Position numbers and translations under genes: made by a program
In this document: positions 14,233 through 21,694 of the stretch, piece by piece
Position numbering within the stretch: position 1 is the stretch's first letter
How the letters are laid out: each line of letters starts with the position of its first letter
From: a virus
Reading direction: 5' to 3' (one strand)
IMG/VR virus record: IMGVR_UViG_3300031392_000003
Location: 1-46,375 of that record
Length of the DNA stretch: 46,375 bases
The notes under the pieces: model-generated
Databases searched by the model: none
The model's input: the letters and a program-made list of their open reading frames with translations, nothing else
What the model was told of the DNA's origin: nothing

Positions 14233-14487
14233 ATGCCACTCAAGATCATCCAAACCGGGACCAGTAAGCACGAAGATATAGATACAGAGTTGTTCACTGG
14301 TATCATCAAAGAAGATGGTAGGTCTACAGCGTACGCAACTGTCATCAACAAGAAAGGGATCTACTGTGATCTCATGTTTGACGATGGGTCTGATCCTTTC
14401 AGCTTTGCAAATGAAGGGGAAGTCTATATGTCTTACAAGGACACTCTTGAGTTCACGCTCATGACCTACGAGCTTTCTCAGTTTTAA
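14233..14487 (+). CDS. Hypothetical early protein, 84 residues
   Basis: Preceded by element A copy 4 and GAAAGGGCACGACC, nearly the same leader as the membrane-protein genes at 11507 and 11867. The protein is acidic and mixed (GTSKHEDIDTELFTGIIKED; CDLMFDDGSDPFSFANEGE). It has no recognised domain. Element B copy 4 begins at its stop. Confidence 0.6.
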   Translation: MPLKIIQTGTSKHEDIDTELFTGIIKEDGRSTAYATVINKKGIYCDLMFDDGSDPFSFANEGEVYMSYKDTLEFTLMTYELSQF

Positions 14488-14530
14488 CGGGCTTTGAAAG
14501 CTAACACCTGAACATGTGTATAAACTGTTC
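14488..14530 (+). repeat. Repeat element B, copy 4
   Basis: GGGCTTTGAAAGCTAACACC then TGAACATGTGTATAAACTGTTC, as in copies 1 and 2, but the ATCAACCCAA tail is replaced by ACTATGTCAAAC. It separates the gene at 14233 from the membrane-protein gene at 14567. Confidence 0.6.
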
Positions 14531-14566
14531 ACTATGTCAAACACACCAAGCTCAAGGAGCATTACT

Positions 14567-14755
14567 ATGACTATGGCCATCATCAGCACTATTGCTAGTG
14601 TCACTATCGCTATCGCCCTCATCTACGGAGCTTTCGCAGTCAGCGTCACCTTCGGGTGGGTTGCTGGTGTGCTCCTTGGGCTGGGTATTGCAAAGAATAT
14701 CATAGGGCTGATCACCCTGATGGTTCTTGTATTCTCGAAGACCGAAGCAGCATAA
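14567..14755 (+). CDS. Small two-helix membrane protein
   Basis: A 62-residue protein with two hydrophobic segments (TIASVTIAIALIYGAFAVSV and WVAGVLLGLGIAKNIIGLIT). I chose ATG 14567 because AAGGAG lies 7 bases upstream. The in-frame GTG 14516 and ATG 14534 lie within or next to element B and lack such a site. No function is recognised. It belongs to a run of small membrane proteins in this region. Confidence 0.65.
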   Translation: MTMAIISTIASVTIAIALIYGAFAVSVTFGWVAGVLLGLGIAKNIIGLITLMVLVFSKTEAA

Positions 14756-14860
14756 ACCACGATAAAAGGCAGAAACTAAATTCTGTCCAAAAAATAACTA
14801 ACAAGTCAGCACTAGAATGCTGGGCAAAATCAATCGTCGTCATACAAAAAGGAGCACGAC

Positions 14861-15166
14861 ATGTTCAACTTCATCAAAAAAATCGTTCGTAAAGTTACGG
14901 ACAAAACAATCAAGTTTCAGACCCAGCTTCTGGACTTTCTGAAGTCGTTCTTCAAGACGACGAAAGAGGACGCTCCTAAAGAGGAAACTCAGGCGGAGGA
15001 AAGCGCCTCGACTTCCACTGATGAGTCTTCCAAACTGGAAGAACTGGTTGCTGCTAAAACTGCAGAGGCCGGAGAGAGAGCAAAAGCTTTCGATCCTCAT
15101 TCTACTCGTCAAAAAGCACGTAAGACTAAACCTCTGCGTAAAGCCAACCGCAAGCCTCGTAAATAA
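14861..15166 (+). CDS. Hypothetical protein with amphipathic N-terminus and basic tail
   Basis: A 101-residue protein preceded by AAAAAGGAG. Residues 1-32 form an amphipathic, basic helix (FNFIKKIVRKVTDKTIKFQT), residues 37-65 are acidic and Ser/Thr rich, and the C-terminus is strongly basic (RQKARKTKPLRKANRKPRK). The basic tail could bind nucleic acid or the membrane surface. I do not recognise a family. Confidence 0.6.
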   Translation: MFNFIKKIVRKVTDKTIKFQTQLLDFLKSFFKTTKEDAPKEETQAEESASTSTDESSKLEELVAAKTAEAGERAKAFDPHSTRQKARKTKPLRKANRKPRK

Positions 15167-15177
15167 AGGACACAACA

Positions 15178-15573
15178 ATGATTAATCGTATCAAACTCTG
15201 GTTCCGCAACAAGTGGAACACTCTTCGCCGTAAGCCTGCTGCTCGTGCAGCTATGGCAATCTCTGTGGCCTGTGTTATGGGGGTTGCAGTCTACCTCTCG
15301 GTTGTAATGGCTTTTGATATCTTTGCCAGCGTGGCTAGCTCGGCTCTAGCTCTGGCTGTTGCAACCGTTGTGACTCTCAGCTTGTGTTTCATCACTCGTC
15401 TCTATGACGCCCACATCGAGCATCCCTCTCTTCACGGGCTTGCTACTTGGGCTGGAAACGGTTTCGCAGTTTTGACTGTGTTTCTAATGATGATGCCGCT
15501 GATCTTCCCCATGTCGATCTTGATCACAGCATGGGAAACGAGCAAACTTCTTGTCAAGGTGGTCTTGGCATGA
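15178..15573 (+). CDS. Integral membrane protein, 131 residues
   Basis: A 131-residue protein with a basic N-terminus (RIKLWFRNKWNTLRRKPAAR) followed by three to four hydrophobic segments (AMAISVACVMGVAVYLSVVM; SALALAVATVVTLSLCFI; VLTVFLMMMPLIFPMSILI). It starts after AAAGGACACAACA. Its stop overlaps the ATG of the next small gene. The role is unknown. Inner-membrane location is likely. Confidence 0.65.
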   Translation: MINRIKLWFRNKWNTLRRKPAARAAMAISVACVMGVAVYLSVVMAFDIFASVASSALALAVATVVTLSLCFITRLYDAHIEHPSLHGLATWAGNGFAVLTVFLMMMPLIFPMSILITAWETSKLLVKVVLA

Positions 15574-15689
15574 TAAATTTCATTTCAACCCTCTGTACAA
15601 TCATAGTCACTATTATGGCTGCATCAGTCATTGTAGCTGTCTATACCATCGCGCTAGTGGTGTCAGAGGTAATCTGCGCAAAGAAGTAA
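15570..15689 (+). CDS. Single-helix membrane micropeptide, 39 residues
   Basis: The ATG overlaps the TGA of the preceding gene (ATGA). The product has one long hydrophobic helix (CTIIVTIMAASVIVAVYTIA) and a short polar end (SEVICAKK). Translation is probably coupled to the upstream membrane protein, suggesting the two act together. Confidence 0.55.
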   Translation: MINFISTLCTIIVTIMAASVIVAVYTIALVVSEVICAKK

Positions 15690-15697
15690 GAGGTTCA

Positions 15698-15730
15698 ATG
15701 AAGGAAACTCTGACAGACACCCGAGGTTAA
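15698..15730 (+). CDS. Possible 10-residue leader peptide
   Basis: ATGAAGGAAACTCTGACAGA starts a frame for MKETLTDTRG ending in TAA 15728-15730, with AAGAGG just upstream. It stops 4 bases before the ATG of the next gene and runs through the left arm of a strong stem-loop. A ribosome translating it would open that stem, so it may control the downstream gene. This is an inference from layout only. Confidence 0.35.
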   Translation: MKETLTDTRG

Positions 15731-15753
15731 GCTAATGAGCTTCTTCGGGTGTC
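15716..15753 (+). promoter_or_regulatory. Stem-loop with a start codon in its loop
   Basis: GACACCCGA (15716-15724) pairs with TCGGGTGTC (15745-15753), and AAGCT (15729-15733) with AGCTT (15738-15742), leaving AATG as the loop. The ATG at 15735 is thus in the loop and the GAGG ribosome site (15723-15726) is partly in the stem. CTTGTAGTTTT follows, so a terminator is the alternative reading. Confidence 0.6.
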
Positions 15754-15947
15754 TTGTAGTTTTGATAGAGAAAGCTGTTGAGTACTTGTTCTTCAAGTAT
15801 GTCTGGCCTTCCCTAGAGAAATTCCTTAAACGTCTTATCAGGAAGGGAATCGGTCTACTGGTTATCCATATCGGCCCCCGACTGTTTAAGATGCTGCAAG
15901 TCATGTTAAAGGCTTGTGTAGGAATACAAGATATCCAAATAGCGTGA
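15735..15947 (+). CDS. Hypothetical hydrophobic/basic protein, 70 residues
   Basis: The protein alternates hydrophobic and basic stretches (MSFFGCLVVLIEKAVEYLFF; EKFLKRLIRKGIGLLVI), consistent with membrane association. Its start codon lies in the loop of the stem-loop at 15716-15753, so expression may be regulated by structure. If that hairpin is only a terminator, this frame may not be translated. Confidence 0.5.
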   Translation: MSFFGCLVVLIEKAVEYLFFKYVWPSLEKFLKRLIRKGIGLLVIHIGPRLFKMLQVMLKACVGIQDIQIA

Positions 15948-16068
15948 TACGGATAACAACTCCCACCATAGAGACCGTGAATAGGATGTAAGAGGGTGGA
16001 ACAATCACCCTACCGACGCTATAGAGATAACGCTGTTTCCGTTCTTTACGGGCACAGAGAAAAATTCA

Positions 16069-16188
16069 ATGAAACAATCCAAGATGGAAACTCCGATGCG
16101 GAACTTCTTAGTAGATCTACTGGGTGTAAGCGCCCTATTTACCCTGCTTATTGCAGGTTTTTACATCACTCATGGAATCGGAGGATGA
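16069..16188 (+). CDS. Single-helix membrane peptide, 39 residues
   Basis: ATG 16069 to TGA 16186-16188 encodes MKQSKMETPMRNFLVDLLGV followed by a hydrophobic helix (SALFTLLIAGFYITHGIGG). The last codons contain the GGAGG ribosome site of the next gene. The upstream site is weak (AGAGAAA). A competing frame from GTG 15996 has no membrane or domain features and was not chosen. The 121 bases before this gene hold only a small AGGGTG/CACCCT hairpin. Confidence 0.5.
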   Translation: MKQSKMETPMRNFLVDLLGVSALFTLLIAGFYITHGIGG

Positions 16189-16189
16189 C

Positions 16190-16525
16190 ATGGCAAAAAT
16201 AAAGGCGTTCCTGCATAGCAAATATATTCCCAAAGGAGAGTATGATGTTGATGTTTCTGAGACATATGAAGATGGCTCATTAGCTATTCATATCTCCAAA
16301 GACGGAAAACTGTGGTCTAGGCCTACAGCCTTTGTAGCTGGTGTTATGGAAAAAGCTGTTCCCAAACCCCTGCGTAGCTCTTTTGCCCTAGTTAAAGAAT
16401 ATTCAGAAAACGAGGGCGTTGCTAAAGCTCTCGAAGACGCTGGAATCCTAAAAAGGATGTGTACTATCCCAATAGGGTTTGGTTATGGCTATCTGTGTCA
16501 AATCAACGAAAAGATGCTAAAATAA
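16190..16525 (+). CDS. Hypothetical protein, 111 residues
   Basis: ATG 16190 has GGAGG 5 bases upstream. The in-frame start at 16151 lacks one and was rejected. The protein is mixed with a YDVDVSETYEDGSLAIHISKD strand region and a GYGYLCQINEKMLK end. No family is recognised. A strong terminator follows about 120 bases later. Confidence 0.65.
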   Translation: MAKIKAFLHSKYIPKGEYDVDVSETYEDGSLAIHISKDGKLWSRPTAFVAGVMEKAVPKPLRSSFALVKEYSENEGVAKALEDAGILKRMCTIPIGFGYGYLCQINEKMLK

Positions 16526-16642
16526 GCTATGACGTGTCTATCGGGAAGTTTGATCGTAACCACACCTACAACTATCTAGCACAAATGTGCCAAGAATCCT
16601 AATAAAACCGTGCAAATCTGGTAATGTGAGTGATGTCTCTTT

Positions 16643-16685
16643 CCCCTCGCCCTTCGGGGCGGGGGGTAAATACCTAATTTTTTTT
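16643..16685 (+). terminator. Intrinsic terminator
   Basis: CCCCTCGCCC (16643-16652) and GGGCGGGGGG (16657-16666) form a 10-bp stem with a TTCG loop, followed after 11 bases by eight Ts (16678-16685). The interval 16526-16642 holds no gene I can support. One frame reads SIGKFDRNHTYNYLAQMCQES but has no start with a ribosome site. Confidence 0.85.
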
Positions 16686-16698
16686 CAAGAGGCAAATA

Positions 16699-16887
16699 AT
16701 GACAAATAACAAAATCCTAAAAACTAAGGAGATTACTGCTACAAACACCGAAAGTCTTGAGCGTAAAGTCGCTAAATACATTATGAAAGTTCGCCCAAAT
16801 GGCGGGGTAGATCCCCTTGAATTCTTTGAATGTCGCGCCTATCTTAATAAACCAATCAAGCGTATGAGGATTACACACAGTGTCTAA
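16699..16887 (+). CDS. Hypothetical protein, 62 residues
   Basis: The first gene after the strong terminator, with AAGAGGCAAATA before the ATG. It is basic (ESLERKVAKYIMKVRPNGG; NKPIKRMRITHSV). It overlaps the start of the HD-domain gene by 8 bases, so the two are likely coupled. No family is recognised. Confidence 0.6.
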   Translation: MTNNKILKTKEITATNTESLERKVAKYIMKVRPNGGVDPLEFFECRAYLNKPIKRMRITHSV

Positions 16888-17494
16888 AGAAATTGAAAAC
16901 GCAGTAGAAACGTTCACGTTGTGGCGATCTGGTTTCGTAAATCGTTATCACTCACACCATGAGCATAGCCTCAGAAACTCGGCAGATCTCACAGACGCAC
17001 ATTCTGCTCGTATGGTGAAGCTGCTTTTGTCTCTTTTTAAAAAAGAAGTTGACCTACAAACAGTTTTGTATATCATTATGCATGATGCACCAGAGTTTGC
17101 AGCAGGTGACTCACCTCATCATGCTAAAAACAAATCTCCTGAACTAAAGAAAGCTCTTGACAATCTAGAATCTAATGAAATGAAGAGGTTTGAATTCCAT
17201 TGTTCAAGGAGCTTTACTTACCCCGCAGCAGTTACAGACCGCCAGAAAGATATTGTCAGAATGTTGGATCAACTTGATAGCCTTCTTTTTCAAGCTTCTA
17301 TAAAACCAGAACGCATGGATCAAGAGCTAACTCTGATTGCTGGCATCCTTAGTCAGGCATCTAAACTTGGTGTTCGTCAAGACGTGGGTCTTTTGATCGT
17401 ACGAGCTTTCCGATTCTACGGATCAAACTATGACCTCGGATCAAACCCAAAGACAAGTGATATGGAAATGCAATCGGAGGCGTATCGAGTATGA
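16880..17494 (+). CDS. HD-domain phosphohydrolase (YfbR-like)
   Basis: A 204-residue protein starting at GTG 16880 with GAGGATT upstream. It has the HD metal-site pattern: RYHSHHEHSLRNSADLTDAH near the N-terminus, then the HD pair in IIMHDAPEFAAGD (about residues 69-80), and a C-terminal Asp in MLDQLDSL. This resembles the YfbR family of 5'-deoxynucleotidases and related HD hydrolases. In a phage it may act in nucleotide turnover, but substrates cannot be read from sequence. The next gene overlaps by ATGA. Confidence 0.75.
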   Translation: MSKEIENAVETFTLWRSGFVNRYHSHHEHSLRNSADLTDAHSARMVKLLLSLFKKEVDLQTVLYIIMHDAPEFAAGDSPHHAKNKSPELKKALDNLESNEMKRFEFHCSRSFTYPAAVTDRQKDIVRMLDQLDSLLFQASIKPERMDQELTLIAGILSQASKLGVRQDVGLLIVRAFRFYGSNYDLGSNPKTSDMEMQSEAYRV

Positions 17495-17673
17495 TTATAT
17501 TCTACTGGATTCCCGTCATATTATCTTGGGTCGTCTACACCATAGTATGGTACTTCGATGCACCTTGGTGGATTGATTACCCCACATTTGGACTAGCTAG
17601 CGTTGTTTCAGGCCTAGTGCTAGTGTTCTTATTAATACTATCTAACAAAGACGGCTTCGGTCCAAGGTTCTAA
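17491..17673 (+). CDS. Small two-helix membrane protein, 60 residues
   Basis: The ATG overlaps the HD gene's TGA. Two hydrophobic segments (FYWIPVILSWVVYTIVWYF; FGLASVVSGLVLVFLLIL) are followed by a polar end (SNKDGFGPRF). Inner membrane location is likely and function is unknown. Confidence 0.65.
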   Translation: MIIFYWIPVILSWVVYTIVWYFDAPWWIDYPTFGLASVVSGLVLVFLLILSNKDGFGPRF

Positions 17674-17698
17674 GAGAAACTATCTGAAAGGGTAAGCT

Positions 17699-17974
17699 AT
17701 GAAAAACGAATATCAAGTAATTACGCTTAGAAACGGTTATGAAATGTTTCTTGGAGAAAATCAACTTGAAGAAATCAATAAAGAATTTATTAAGAATGGA
17801 GTAATTCCTTATGAGCCTACTAGAAAAGTTGAAGCCAGCAAGGCAGAAGTCACAAAACAAAACGCTCAGTTCCCAGTCGTCGTTGGACTCATCAACGACA
17901 AACTGTCACACACCTACGAAAACAGTGATAGTGAAAGGCCAGTCGAAGAAATCTTCAAAAGCATGTTCTGGTAA
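17699..17974 (+). CDS. Hypothetical protein, 91 residues, overlapping an HTH gene
   Basis: It has GAAAGGGTAAGCT before the ATG. The sequence looks like a folded soluble protein (YQVITLRNGYEMFLGENQLE; FPVVVGLINDKLSHTYENS). Its last 164 bases overlap, in another frame, the N-terminal part of the gene at 17811. Function is unknown. Confidence 0.6.
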   Translation: MKNEYQVITLRNGYEMFLGENQLEEINKEFIKNGVIPYEPTRKVEASKAEVTKQNAQFPVVVGLINDKLSHTYENSDSERPVEEIFKSMFW

Positions 17975-18344
17975 GGCCAAGACGCAGGATCAGACTAAAG
18001 GATCGGTAAACCCTAGGTTTAACTTCTCTGGTTGGGGAAATAACCAAAACATAATCAAGAACGATCAGCTCCTTAGTTTCTCTATCTCTGGGACTGCAGC
18101 TCGTTACGGGGTTTCGAACTCTACTGCTTGGAGAACTACAAGGCTAAGGGAACCGACTTTCGGTAAAACTGGGGATATCCTTCAGGTCGTCGGAGACTAC
18201 GATGATTCCTTTCGTATGAGAGCATGTCAAGAGGCTATTAAAGTAGGTCCTACTAAAGCCGCAGAAAAGTTTGGATGTAGTAAGGATTCTATTTATAACT
18301 GGTTAAAAGTTTACGATAACACTCATAACTACTTCCATAAGTAA
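17811..18344 (+). CDS. Helix-turn-helix DNA-binding protein
   Basis: A 177-residue protein with two HTH-like units: SGTAARYGVSNSTAWRTTRL (about 92-111) and PTKAAEKFGCSKDSIYNWLK (about 147-166), both resembling transposase or terminase-small-subunit type HTHs. Residues 1-60 are low complexity (Ser/Thr/Lys) and lie over the gene at 17699 in another frame. No later start codon with a ribosome site exists before the HTH region, so a long overlap seems real. It may regulate early transcription or bind phage DNA. It lies just before the RNA polymerase gene. Confidence 0.65.
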   Translation: MSLLEKLKPARQKSQNKTLSSQSSLDSSTTNCHTPTKTVIVKGQSKKSSKACSGKAKTQDQTKGSVNPRFNFSGWGNNQNIIKNDQLLSFSISGTAARYGVSNSTAWRTTRLREPTFGKTGDILQVVGDYDDSFRMRACQEAIKVGPTKAAEKFGCSKDSIYNWLKVYDNTHNYFHK

Positions 18345-18360
18345 GATAACAGGAGGCGGT

Positions 18361-21277
18361 GTGGAAGCATCAGAAACTCTAGAAGCCCTCGAACAAGACC
18401 TAAGTTACCGTCTTGAAAATCTTGACACCAGAAATGGTGCCTACTGGCTCACGGAAGAGAAACTATCTGCGGAAAACCTTATCGCCTTCAGTTACCCCCA
18501 TGTTCTGAGAGCAATTGAGCGAAGAGGAACGCTGGTAGAGCTATCTGCTTCTATTGGTCGTAGGCTAAGACAAAAGAACAAGCTACCACAAGACTCTATT
18601 ATGGAAATCCATGCTGGGTGGTTTATTGTAATAAGTTTCATAGACATTGGCTTGATTTCTTACACAAAAGAAAAGACAAATCGAAATACAAAGGTCTCTA
18701 AGCACAGAGCCTATGTTATTGTAGCAGAAGATTGGAAACGTCTCAAGACTCTGATTGATACAATCGATATGGACAATTGTGACATGTTTCCTGTCAATAT
18801 CGTCCCAGCACCTTGGGTCAAGGGATATCCATATCATTCAACTACTGGCACACCAATTGTTAAAAGAGGGTCTGCCATGCAACTTGACCCATTTAAAAGA
18901 CCCAGCGAAGAAATGGAAGTGCTTTTCTATGTTCTAAATAAACTAAGCAGCACTGGATGGAGGATCAACAAGGATGTCTTTGCAGTCTATGAACACTTCA
19001 TGGAAAAATCCGAAGACTATAGTGAGTCTCCGTTCAAATATTATAGAGAGGTCGACAACAAGAAAAAACGGTCTATGCTAATAGAAGCGGAAGCCGTCCG
19101 AAAGCTTGCAAATCTCCACCTTGATAAAACTTTCTACCACTTATATAACTTCGACTTCCGTTAATCCTATGGCGGAAGTAAAACTCTGTGAATTCGGTAA
19201 ACATCCAATGTGACAATACCGAGCCAAGCTAATTTTTAATTAGAAGGTGTAGAGACTATTATGTAGAGCCAAGTGGCTCGAAGCGCAGAGGCCTAGTATA
19301 GGTATGATATAGTCCGATCTTCTTAGTAATAAGGAGCAGAACATGCGAATATGGAAAGATATTAAAGGCTTTGAAACCGTATACCAAGTATCTAATAAAG
19401 GAGAAGTACGTCGTTTAGATACTCTTGTTCCCTTCAGTGGAACTATGGCGTTAAGAAAAGGTAGATATCTCAAGCCTACTAAAAACTCTAAAGGTTACCT
19501 GACTTTAGTTCTATGTTATAAATCAAAGAGATGCACAAAAACAGTTCATCAGCTTGTTGCGGATAGTTTTATCTTAAAGGTGCCTAGCTTGACACAGGTT
19601 AACCACATAGACGGAAACCCACTCAACAACAGCCTTTGTAATCTAGAAAGATGTACTCCTTCTCACAATCAACTTCATTCTTACAGGATGAATGGAAGGA
19701 AAAACCCAATGAGGAAACTTACAGAGCTAGAAGTGATAGAAGTAAAGAAGAGGCCTAATATGAAGAGGAAAGCTCTTGCAAAGAAGCTCAATGTCACGGA
19801 GTGGTGCATAAAACAAATAAGGGCTGGAAAAACTTGGTCGCATGTTACGGTAGAAGACTAACGATCTTCTGCGAACAATATGGGTAGGATTTACCCCAAC
19901 ACGGCATTCTTACATGAACAGTCTTCAGATAACGCTCGCGGTATCCTAATGCTGGACGAACCAGTCCCGCTAGGTCCTAACGGCCAAAAGTGGTTATACA
20001 CCTATGCTGCAAATGTATGGGGAGAAGACAAGATACCGCTAAAAGAAAGAGTTGAATGGGTAGAAGATAACTTGCATTATATTAAAGATTACGCGCGCGA
20101 TCCGCTTTCTCATCGTGGATGGATGAAAGCTGATAAACCTTTCTCTTTCTTAGCCTCTTGCTTTGAAATTGAAGCCTTGACTGCGTGGGAAAAGCGAGGT
20201 GAAGAATCAGAAGATTTCCCGTCTTGCCTACCGGTCTTCATAGACGGTAGTAACAATGGTGTTCAACACCTTGCTGCTATGTCCCGTGATGAAGAGGTTG
20301 CGCCTCTTGTCAATCTTGTACCTCAAGCTACCCCCGGCGATGTATACATGTTCATTGCTGATAAGGTATGGTCTAGGTTAGAAGACATGCGTAGCAAACT
20401 ACCTAAGAAAGTAGTAAATAGATTTAGTGCTGTGCAAAGTAAGGGTATAGAGCTGCAAAAGAAGTACTCTGAAGCTCCTCTTGGGTCAGATCGTAAGGAA
20501 ATTGCCTATAAGAATCTTATGAAATGGAAACAGAGTAATAGGGATCTTAGAGAAAAGCTATTCCCTGTCTATTGGCTCAAATTAACTAAGAAACAGAGGA
20601 GATCAAGCGTCAAGAGAAATACTATGACACTCGGTTATGGCGGTACCCCCTACGGTATGGGTCAACAAGTAATTGAGGACACCAGAGGTATTAGCGATTA
20701 TCTGAGAGACAAGGACTATCTCTGGGGTATAATGTTAGGAGACTTAGTATATCGTACCTGTTATGATGAACTAAAAGGCCCAGCTAGAATGCTCAGGCTG
20801 TTTGAAACCCTTGCGGAGAGAGCAAATGAAGAAAATAAGCCGCTCACATGGCATACACCAACTACTGGGTTTCCAGTGGTACAAGAGTATCGAAAAGCAA
20901 AGGCTGTACGCGTACGCCTACAACATGGACCCAAAACTCTGTGGGTCCAAATTCAAGTTTGGGAAGAGAGTACTCTTAACGAAAGCAAGCAAAAAACAGG
21001 GGCTGCACCAAACATCGTACATTCGTTGGATGCTGCACACTTGGCCCATACTGTACATGATTGCTCATTTTCAGTTGTTGTGGTACATGACTCTTTCGGT
21101 TGTCATGCCGCCCATATGGAAGATCTCTTCTACAGGGTACGCAAAACGTTTAGACGGCTACATGAAATAGATCCTCTTAGAGAGATCTTAGAAGAACTTA
21201 ACTCTTTAGATCTAATGCCAGAAAGAGGCAAACTAGATCTTAGCAAAATAGAGGAATCAGACTATGCCTTTGCATAA
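18361..21277 (+). CDS. T7-type single-subunit RNA polymerase, split by a group I intron
   Basis: The spliced product is join(18361..19161,19883..21277), 731 residues, from GTG with AGGAGG 4 bases upstream. Exon 1 ends in YHLYNFDFR and exon 2 begins GRIYP, restoring the conserved DxxGR motif (T7 YNMDWRGRVYA). Catalytic residues are present: Asp in PVFIDGSNNGVQHL (T7 D537), Lys and Tyr in KRNTMTLGYG (T7 K631, Y639), His-Asp in VVVHDSFG (T7 H811, D812), and the end ESDYAFA (T7 ESDFAFA). It is shorter than T7 RNAP (883), mainly in the N-terminal part and specificity-loop region. Unspliced mRNA would stop at TAA 19162-19164 and give a dead fragment. The likely targets are the three promoters at 3086, 21963 and 31527. 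Confidence 0.95.
19162..19882 (+). mobile_element. Group I self-splicing intron in the RNA polymerase gene
   Basis: The 721-base intron follows U 19161 and ends in G 19882. P1 forms between exon ACTTCCGT (19154-19161) and the guide GCGGAAGT (19172-19179), with the required U-G pair at the splice site. Core elements are visible: P AATTCGGTAAAC (19191-19202), Q CAATACCGAGCCAAGC (19214-19229), R GGTGTAGAGACTA (19246-19258) and S GATATAGTCC (19306-19315). P4 pairs CGGTA with TACCG, and P7 pairs ACTAT with ATAGT. An HNH endonuclease gene fills the 3' half. Splicing joins CGT to GGT in frame. Confidence 0.92.
19343..19861 (+). CDS. Intron-encoded NUMOD4-HNH homing endonuclease
   Basis: A 172-residue protein with AAGGAG 6 bases before the ATG. 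It begins with a NUMOD4 motif (RIWKDIKGFETVYQVSNKGE), followed by an HNH_3 core (KTVHQLVADSF, QVNHIDGNPLNNSLCNLE) and a C-terminal helix-turn-helix-like unit (KRKALAKKLNVTEWCIKQIR). It should cut intron-less polymerase alleles and promote intron homing. It is flanked by the 9-base direct repeat CGATCTTCT (19315-19323 and 19862-19870). Confidence 0.9.
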   Translation: MRIWKDIKGFETVYQVSNKGEVRRLDTLVPFSGTMALRKGRYLKPTKNSKGYLTLVLCYKSKRCTKTVHQLVADSFILKVPSLTQVNHIDGNPLNNSLCNLERCTPSHNQLHSYRMNGRKNPMRKLTELEVIEVKKRPNMKRKALAKKLNVTEWCIKQIRAGKTWSHVTVED

Positions 21278-21665
21278 TAAAGTAAAAGTAAATATATCAA
21301 GAGAACGAATTGAGAAGTTAAGGTCTCTTGGTTGTGCGGATTATATTCATATTGCTTTGCTTGAACGCATTGAAGAACTGGAGTCTGAAATAATAGCAAT
21401 TTACAGCCTAGATCCCTGTGTAGAGCCTACCATAGTTTTTAAGGGTATGATGTTCTGGATAAGAGCACCGGGTGCATTCCAAGGTACTTTACCTAAAGAT
21501 GCTGTTTGTCTGTTCAAAGTAATAGGGAGGGCTGATATTGAAGGAGCTATCGTTGGGATGGTCACCTATGATCCAGAGTCCGACTCAAGAGAGAAACTTG
21601 TCGCAATTCCGTTTGGATTGTGGCCTACAGTTGCAGTTAGGCAGTGTCTTCATCGACCCGTTTGA
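21264..21665 (+). CDS. Hypothetical protein, 133 residues
   Basis: Its ATG lies inside the end of the polymerase gene (14-base overlap), so it is coupled to it. The N-terminal half is helical (ISRERIEKLRSLGCADYIHI, LLERIEELESEIIAI) and the C-terminal half is strand-rich. Basal similarity to a known polymerase regulator is not visible. Function is unknown. Confidence 0.55.
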   Translation: MPLHNKVKVNISRERIEKLRSLGCADYIHIALLERIEELESEIIAIYSLDPCVEPTIVFKGMMFWIRAPGAFQGTLPKDAVCLFKVIGRADIEGAIVGMVTYDPESDSREKLVAIPFGLWPTVAVRQCLHRPV

Positions 21666-21694
21666 CGACGCTCAGCACTGGTTGAAAGGAAAAG

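Noticed and set aside
15996-16202. Frame from GTG 15996 (68 residues)
   Set aside because: It has no ribosome site, and its sequence lacks domain or membrane features. The competing frame 16069-16188 carries the next gene's ribosome site and a clear membrane helix.
16526-16605. Frame reading SIGKFDRNHTYNYLAQMCQES after the gene at 16190
   Set aside because: It looks protein-like but has no start codon with a ribosome site. A frameshift from 16190 is possible but unsupported.
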